A stretch of 64,000 nt of DNA from Trabulsiella odontotermitis (GTDB taxonomy: Bacteria > Pseudomonadota > Gammaproteobacteria > Enterobacterales > Enterobacteriaceae), in assembly GCF_001297775.1 (NCBI RefSeq), contig NZ_LIFX01000003.1, forward strand, positions 1 to 64,000. Direction: 5' to 3'. The translations under genes and the position numbers were made by a program. Shown one piece after another: positions 59,717-64,000 of this stretch. Each line of letters opens with the position of its first letter. The first letter of the stretch is position 1. The notes under the pieces are model-generated. The model did no database searches. It was not told where the DNA came from and saw nothing but the letters and a program-made list of their open reading frames with translations.

Positions 59717-59733
59717 GGGAAAGGTCATTTCCC
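59717..59733. promoter_or_regulatory. 17-base palindrome (site A) between dcuC-type and rpiR-type genes
   Basis: GGGAAA-GGTCA-TTTCCC is a perfect 6-base inverted repeat with a 5-base centre, in the 266-base gap between the divergent genes. The same pattern recurs between the lyase and porin genes. It is the probable operator of the RpiR-type regulator encoded alongside. Confidence 0.7.
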
Positions 59734-59890
59734 AGTATTTTTTGTGAGAAGGATCGCATCTTATCTGCATCCGGGTGAAGGGGCGAAGAAATTCTGGAAA
59801 ACAGTTTATATTACCGCCGATGACGTAATTGACGTTCGCAGGGGATTACCTTATAACAACGCTGATATAAACAGTCTCTGGGTAGCATAT

Positions 59891-60775
59891 ATGTACAGAA
59901 AAAGAACGCTTAGTCTGGATGAGTATAATTCGTTAACAGAAAGTATTGGTGAGTTAACAGAATCAGAATGTCGGCTCAATAAATATATTAACAAACATTT
60001 TAATGAGCTACCCTATCATGGCATTGTCGATCTTTCGCAAAATGCGGCGGTGAGTAAAGCGACAATCGGCCGCTTTCTGAATAAAGCCGGGTTTACCGGC
60101 TACGCGGCCTTCAGAAGGGCGCTCGACACCACCCTGTCTGAGAATAAAATCTCGGCGCCGTTTGAAAAAAACATCCGTCAGCGGAACAAGGGCACCATTA
60201 CGACGGAGCATATTGTGGGCGAGTTCACTCACCGGGTCTCCTCACTTTTTGCCGGGTTTAAAAATAGCATCAATATAAACAATCTAAACGACTTTATTAC
60301 ACTGGTGCTGAATGACAAACGGCACATTTATGCGGTAGGGCCGTCATCGTCTCATGCGATGGCGATTCACTTTTGTACGCTGCTCAAGTACTTTCGCAGC
60401 AACATCACGCTGTTGCCCACCGATATTAGCGAACTGCCTAAATGCCTGACAGATATCAAAGAAGATGATGTGCTGGTTGTTTTTTCCTACTACCGTTTTA
60501 ACCGTGTCGCGCTCAATATCGCAAAATGGTTCAGAAAGAAAAATGCCAACGTCGTGCTGATTACCAATTCCGAAGCTAATCCTTATGGAAAATTTTGCGA
60601 ACTGCAATTTGTGGTTCCAAGCGATGCGCAGTCCATTTTTCAAAGCCGGATTATTGGCTTCTTTTTTATCGAACTGATTTTGCATCTCGCCTACGAGAAA
60701 GGGGACAGTGAGGGCAATTTTGCCCAACTGGAAGAATTGTTTGATTTCTTTGAGACTTTCTCGGCGTCGTCCTGA
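59891..60775 (+). CDS. RpiR/MurR-family transcription regulator
   Basis: This 294-residue protein has an N-terminal RpiR-type helix-turn-helix (HGIVDLSQNAAVSKATIGRFLNKAGFTGYAAFRRAL, about residues 42-78) and a C-terminal SIS domain (about 130-270, with HIYAVGPSSSHAMA). SIS domains usually bind phosphosugars, but some members sense other acids. I start at the ATG at 59891; the frame is open to a GTG at 59744 but the added part is not typical. The codon use is AT-richer than the mhb genes, which suggests separate ancestry. It stands at the centre of the cluster and probably represses both divergent operons through the shared palindromes. Confidence 0.86.
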   Translation: MYRKRTLSLDEYNSLTESIGELTESECRLNKYINKHFNELPYHGIVDLSQNAAVSKATIGRFLNKAGFTGYAAFRRALDTTLSENKISAPFEKNIRQRNKGTITTEHIVGEFTHRVSSLFAGFKNSININNLNDFITLVLNDKRHIYAVGPSSSHAMAIHFCTLLKYFRSNITLLPTDISELPKCLTDIKEDDVLVVFSYYRFNRVALNIAKWFRKKNANVVLITNSEANPYGKFCELQFVVPSDAQSIFQSRIIGFFFIELILHLAYEKGDSEGNFAQLEELFDFFETFSASS

Positions 60776-60794
60776 TACCCGATTGGGTATCAGG
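60771..60794. other. Perfect stem-loop between the RpiR-type and lyase genes
   Basis: CCTGATACCC-GATT-GGGTATCAGG is a 10-base perfect stem with a 4-base loop. It covers the RpiR-type stop codon and lies 12 bases before the end of the convergent lyase gene. There is no T run on either side, so it is not a standard terminator but probably still ends or protects both messages. Confidence 0.6.
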
Positions 60795-60805
60795 ACGGGT
60801 TACCT

Positions 60806-62176
60806 TCAGGCAATGTCTGTCGTTTTGATGCTTTCAAACCTGCCAACGGTTTCAGCGATCAATTCGTCATTACAGCCGATATAAGAAAGCGGTTCGCAGG
60901 CATCAGAAATCTCCTGCTGCGACAAAGAGGCCACAATCTCCGGGCTGGACTGCACGATCGCCATAAAACTTTGCTCGCCATCCGCATGCATTAACAGTGC
61001 TTTTACCAGGTCATACGCTGGCTCCCGGCCGATTTTCGCGGCAAGCTTCATCGTCAGTGATTCGGACATAATGAAATGCTTTGAGCAGGCAAAATTGGCA
61101 CGCATCTTCTCTTCATTAACAATAAGATGCGCAAGGAGTTTTTCCGCCCGCGTCAGGCTGACCGATAACGCATTCGATGCTTCAGGGAGAATCGTCCAGT
61201 TCAACACTCTCATTGAGGCCGCGCGAACATCCTGTTGATCGAGCATCGCGGGCGCGCCGGAGGCGTACATCCATCCCATTCTTGCCAGCGTCTGGATCAT
61301 ATTGCTGGCGCGAGGGTTAGCCTTATGCGGCATGGTGCTGGAACCGCCGCCGCCTTCTCCCTCCATCACCTCCGCAATGGGAGTGCGGCCCATGGTTTCG
61401 ACATCATTTGCCAGACGACACAGCGTACCGTGAATGAGCGCAAAGCACTGCACCACCTCGACGATGGCGTCCTGGCTGGCATTATTGATGCCACAGGGAA
61501 CATTCAGCCCCAGCGCCTGCATGAGACGTTCACGTGTCGCCATCCCCTGCGCACCCACAGAGGCAAGATTCCCCACCGCGCCGCCAAACAGACCGGTGAT
61601 GGCGCGGGGATAGAGCTGCTGAAGCCGGATAAGATGGCGGTTCACCTCAGCCAGATAACCGGAAACATGTAACCCCCAGGTGGTGGCGGAAGCGTCTACC
61701 GAATTGGTTCGCGCCACCATCACGGTGCGGGCGTGCTTCACCGCCATCGCCTTCATCGCTTCGCCAACGGCAATCAGCTGCTGGTAGATTCGCTGCAGGG
61801 TCTGCTGTAACCGCATCGCCAGGCCGGAATCCAGTAAGTCCTGGGTGGTACATCCCCAATGGAGATACTGGCTCACCAGCGGCGTGCCGGAACGTGCGAT
61901 CTGATCGATCAACGGTTTAATCGCCATGCCCACGGATTGGGTTCCCTGCGCTAGTGCTGGCCAGTCCAGCGTTAAATCACGACAGGCGTGATCAATTTCA
62001 ACTGCCGCCTGCTTCGGGATGACCCCCAGTTCGCTTTGCACGCGCGCGACCGTCGCTTCAAAGCGCAGCCAGCAGCGAATCAGATTTTCGTCAGACCATA
62101 TTTCCCGCATCCGGTCGTCGGTGAACAGGGGAGAATAGAGATCAGAATCAAATACGGTTGTTTGCTTACCGTACAT
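60806..62176 (-). CDS. Lyase of the fumarase/adenylosuccinate-lyase superfamily, substrate unknown
   Basis: This 456-residue enzyme belongs to the superfamily that removes an amine or other group from a succinyl moiety and releases fumarate. It has the signature loop GGGGSSTMPHKANP (about residue 283), with the catalytic Ser and an Ala where adenylosuccinate lyase and PcaB have Arg. It also has HWGCTTQDLLDSGLAM near 100 and GLFGGAVGNLASVGAQG near 200. Overall it is nearest to the PcaB (3-carboxy-muconate cycloisomerase)/PurB branch, but neither function fits the neighbours. The ATG at 62176 has GAGAGG upstream. It diverges from the porin gene; linked DcuC-type and malic enzyme genes fit release of a C4-dicarboxylate. 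I infer a fumarate-releasing catabolic lyase. Confidence 0.82.
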   Translation of the reverse strand: MYGKQTTVFDSDLYSPLFTDDRMREIWSDENLIRCWLRFEATVARVQSELGVIPKQAAVEIDHACRDLTLDWPALAQGTQSVGMAIKPLIDQIARSGTPLVSQYLHWGCTTQDLLDSGLAMRLQQTLQRIYQQLIAVGEAMKAMAVKHARTVMVARTNSVDASATTWGLHVSGYLAEVNRHLIRLQQLYPRAITGLFGGAVGNLASVGAQGMATRERLMQALGLNVPCGINNASQDAIVEVVQCFALIHGTLCRLANDVETMGRTPIAEVMEGEGGGGSSTMPHKANPRASNMIQTLARMGWMYASGAPAMLDQQDVRAASMRVLNWTILPEASNALSVSLTRAEKLLAHLIVNEEKMRANFACSKHFIMSESLTMKLAAKIGREPAYDLVKALLMHADGEQSFMAIVQSSPEIVASLSQQEISDACEPLSYIGCNDELIAETVGRFESIKTTDIA

Positions 62177-62256
62177 ACAGTACCTCTCCGGTAATGAAAG
62201 CATCGTAATAATAGTGTGATTAACAGATTTTGCGGGATCTGCGTTGCAATTTATAG

Positions 62257-62273
62257 GGGAAAATACAATTCCC
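62257..62273. promoter_or_regulatory. 17-base palindrome (site B)
   Basis: GGGAAA-ATACA-ATTCCC has five of six arm pairs matched and a 5-base centre. It is 81 bases upstream of the lyase start codon, where a bound repressor would hinder the leftward promoter. Confidence 0.65.
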
Positions 62274-62290
62274 ATCGCAAAAGAGAACAT

Positions 62291-62307
62291 GGGAATGTGA
62301 TATTCCC
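62291..62307. promoter_or_regulatory. 17-base palindrome (site C)
   Basis: GGGAAT-GTGAT-ATTCCC is a perfect 6-base inverted repeat with a 5-base centre, 34 bases from site B, so both would lie on nearly the same face of the helix about three turns apart. Confidence 0.7.
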
Positions 62308-62474
62308 AATATCAAGTTTGTTTGACTGTAAAATTGCGATATGTTTCACAGTATTTTTTAAATTATCTTTAAAGTAAAAATAAAATCCGACCGGATTGTG
62401 CCCGCAAATAGCGGAATAATTAATACAGGAAAGCGCTTCGGTATATTTATGCGTGAATAATCACATTTTATTAC

Positions 62475-62491
62475 GAGAAAAAACAATTCCC
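62475..62491. promoter_or_regulatory. Weaker copy of the 17-base palindrome (site D)
   Basis: GAGAAA-AAACA-ATTCCC keeps the right arm of the motif and has two arm mismatches. It is on the porin side of the gap, so it may serve the rightward promoter. Confidence 0.45.
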
Positions 62492-62588
62492 ATATCGGAC
62501 TTAATTCATTCTCACGAACAATTATCTCGCAGTTAACTTTTTATGACCAGGAAGTGAATGCTTCCTTGAGGGTTGCTTGAGGGATAAT

Positions 62589-63629
62589 ATGAAAATAAAA
62601 CACTATTCACTAATATTACTGATGGGTATGAGCTCCTCTGCATTTGCCTTAAATGTCTATGATAAAGACGGTAATACACTGGATATCTATGGGCGTGTCG
62701 AAGGAACTATTGCCAGCGGTGACAACTCATTCGCAGGAAGCGAAACGCGCAGCGATCTCGGCGGTCGTCTGGGCGTTTATATCACTAAAGATTTAACGTT
62801 CCTGCCTGACACCAAAGTTGTTGGTCGCCTGGAATGGCAGGTTCGTACCGAGAAAAACGACAACAATACCGGTGACAGCGACCTGGAAGCCCGCTACTCA
62901 TACATCGGTTTGTCGAACAAAACCTGGGGTGAAGTGATCGCGGGCAGAACGAAAAACCCGCTCTATCAGGTCATGCGAATGACGGATAAATATAAGAATT
63001 TCACTCCCAACGTCTACAACTACGGCATTACGACGATTGACGATTCTTACCAGTTCAACCGCCAGGACGGCACTGTGCAATGGAACGCCAAATTTGCCGG
63101 TAACGAAATCCAGATGGCATGGGTTACCGGTAATGGTAACAGCGACAATGAGACCATGGACTATGGTGCAATGGCGAGCTACCGGAAGTTATTCCGGGTG
63201 GGCGACGTCAGAATTACGCCTGCGGTTGCCGTCAGCCGTTACAAACGTCAGGACGGTATTGTGACCACGGATGGCCGTAATCAGCACGATCAAATCATGG
63301 GGGGACTCCAGCTTAATTACGACGCCTGGGAGCTGGCAGTCACGGCATTACGCACCTCTATTTCTCGCGATAATAAAAGCGACAATAACTATAACGGATT
63401 CGACTCACTCCTTTCCTATAACTTTGGCAAGGTGAAACTCCTGGGTGGTTATAGTGTTTTAAATGAAGATGATAAAGATATTGCTGAAAAAGAAGACTGG
63501 CGCGTGGAAACGCAATTAACGCTGGCAAAAGATACCTGGTTATCTTTTACTTACGATAAATCGCTCGCCAATAAAAACCAAAAAACCAACGATGATGCGC
63601 TCATCGTCGGGCTTCGTTATGATTTCTGA
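62589..63629 (+). CDS. Outer-membrane porin of the OmpC/OmpF superfamily
   Basis: This 346-residue precursor has a signal peptide of about 20 residues (ending SSAFA). The mature start LNVYDKDGNTLDIYGRVEG is that of trimeric enterobacterial porins. SETRSDLGGRLGVYITKDL, the many alternating-hydrophobic strands and a C-terminal aromatic strand (VGLRYDF, final Phe) follow. It is shorter than OmpC/OmpF and has a distinct loop 3, so it is probably a special channel and not a general one. The ATG at 62589 has TGAGGG upstream. It starts an operon with the SGNH-like gene, and it diverges from the lyase gene. Confidence 0.88.
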   Translation: MKIKHYSLILLMGMSSSAFALNVYDKDGNTLDIYGRVEGTIASGDNSFAGSETRSDLGGRLGVYITKDLTFLPDTKVVGRLEWQVRTEKNDNNTGDSDLEARYSYIGLSNKTWGEVIAGRTKNPLYQVMRMTDKYKNFTPNVYNYGITTIDDSYQFNRQDGTVQWNAKFAGNEIQMAWVTGNGNSDNETMDYGAMASYRKLFRVGDVRITPAVAVSRYKRQDGIVTTDGRNQHDQIMGGLQLNYDAWELAVTALRTSISRDNKSDNNYNGFDSLLSYNFGKVKLLGGYSVLNEDDKDIAEKEDWRVETQLTLAKDTWLSFTYDKSLANKNQKTNDDALIVGLRYDF

Positions 63630-63639
63630 GAGGCTACCC

Positions 63640-64000
63640 ATGAAAAGGCTCGCTCTGCTCGCCACTGCGGTAATACTGACGTTTGGCAGCGTAAGCAGTT
63701 ATGCGGATACATTAATTGCGCCTTCGCCACACGCTAAAATGGATGGGGATAATAAAATTATCGCCCTGTATGGTAATTCATACACGTTTTATAACAACAA
63801 TATTAATACCCGGCTGCGGGATCTGACAAAATCGTTATTGCCGGATCAGGCCAAAGGCTATCAGTATCGTGGGATCACCATCTCCAGTGGTCGCTTAGGC
63901 TGGCATATTCCCAACCTTGAGTATCAGAACAGCCTGCAGAAATGGGATGTGGTGATCCTGCAAGGTAACTCTACCGAGCCTGTCACGAAGAAAGAGAGTT
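63640..64000 (+). CDS. Exported SGNH/DUF4886-like hydrolase, 3' end outside the window
   Basis: The frame from ATG 63640 is open to the right edge (120 codons). It has a signal peptide (about residues 1-23, ending SSYADT). IALYGNSYTFYNNNINTRL near residue 41 follows, resembling the GxSxT nucleophile block of SGNH/GDSL hydrolases of the DUF4886 type, and then WDVVILQGNSTEP near 105, another block of that family. It starts 10 bases after the porin stop and is surely cotranscribed. A periplasmic esterase or deacylase acting on a compound brought in by the porin is a fair guess. The His of the triad would lie outside the window. Confidence 0.7.
   Translation, partial: MKRLALLATAVILTFGSVSSYADTLIAPSPHAKMDGDNKIIALYGNSYTFYNNNINTRLRDLTKSLLPDQAKGYQYRGITISSGRLGWHIPNLEYQNSLQKWDVVILQGNSTEPVTKKES

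Larger units (their letters stand above)
62177..62588. promoter_or_regulatory. Divergent control region of lyase and porin genes
   Basis: This 412-base AT-rich gap holds no gene. It has three copies of the palindrome also seen at 59717: GGGAAA-ATACA-ATTCCC at 62257-62273, GGGAAT-GTGAT-ATTCCC (perfect) at 62291-62307 and a weaker GAGAAA-AAACA-ATTCCC at 62475-62491. The first two are 34 bases apart near the lyase side; the third is 98 bases before the porin ATG. A repeated CTTGAGGG motif occurs just before the porin start. Confidence 0.75.

Overview
The window is chromosomal DNA from an enterobacterium of the Escherichia/Citrobacter/Enterobacter/Klebsiella group. The evidence is a long collinear backbone (mscS-argO-yggE-argP-rpiA-serA, zapA-ssrS-ygfA, ygfB-pepP-ubiH-ubiI, gcvTHP, yqfA-ygfZ-sdhE-ygfX-fldB-xerD-dsbC-recJ-prfB-lysS, actS-glyU), enterobacterial REP elements, and a resident oqxR-oqxBA-rarA efflux locus beside an mhb (3-hydroxybenzoate) cluster. 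The last two features recall Klebsiella/Enterobacter more than E. coli, but I cannot name a species from sequence alone.

Layout. (1) 1-5.7 kb: a vgrG-rhs pair on the minus strand, with the Rhs C-terminal toxin tip outside the window and a perfect CRP palindrome upstream. (2) 5.9-13.1 kb: a carbamate kinase divergent from MFS transporter-fdrA-ylbE-ylbF (DUF2877)-LysR. The three middle genes and the kinase match the E. coli proteins recently assigned to oxamate carbamoyltransferase (AllF/G/H) and its kinase (AllK). The regulator is AllS-like, so this looks like a self-contained carbamoyl-transfer catabolic module with its own importer. (3) 13.2-40.7 kb: conserved backbone. It holds 6S RNA, the glycine cleavage operon, the RF2 gene with its programmed frameshift, and lysyl-tRNA synthetase. 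Compared with E. coli K-12 as I remember it, several insertions are absent and a DUF2238 membrane gene sits between serA and ygfA. (4) 40.8-64 kb: an accessory region that begins just after tRNA-Gly(CCC). It holds an IS3-family remnant, an AraC-DUF2000 pair, the oqx/rar efflux locus, and a TetR-controlled SDR/NADP-oxidoreductase pair. It continues with the complete mhbRTDHIM gentisate pathway and a C4-dicarboxylate/lyase/porin cluster that runs off the right edge.

The most interesting unexplained system is the last cluster (56.5-64 kb). It encodes a malic enzyme and DcuC-type transporter (one operon), an RpiR-type regulator, a fumarase/adenylosuccinate-lyase superfamily enzyme, an outer-membrane porin and a periplasmic SGNH-like protein. 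A 17-bp palindrome (GGGAAW-N5-WTTCCC) occurs between dcuC and the regulator and twice between the lyase and the porin, with a weaker third copy there. This ties the genes into one candidate regulon. The inferred role is uptake and cleavage of a dicarboxylate-containing compound to fumarate/malate and then pyruvate; its substrate is unknown.

Other regulatory architecture read directly from the sequence: a near-consensus promoter with two TetR-type operators before the SDR gene, an oqxA promoter with a palindrome in its spacer, a palindrome next to mhbR, GcvA-type pentamers before gcvT, and a hairpin after serA that is a terminator only in the antisense direction.
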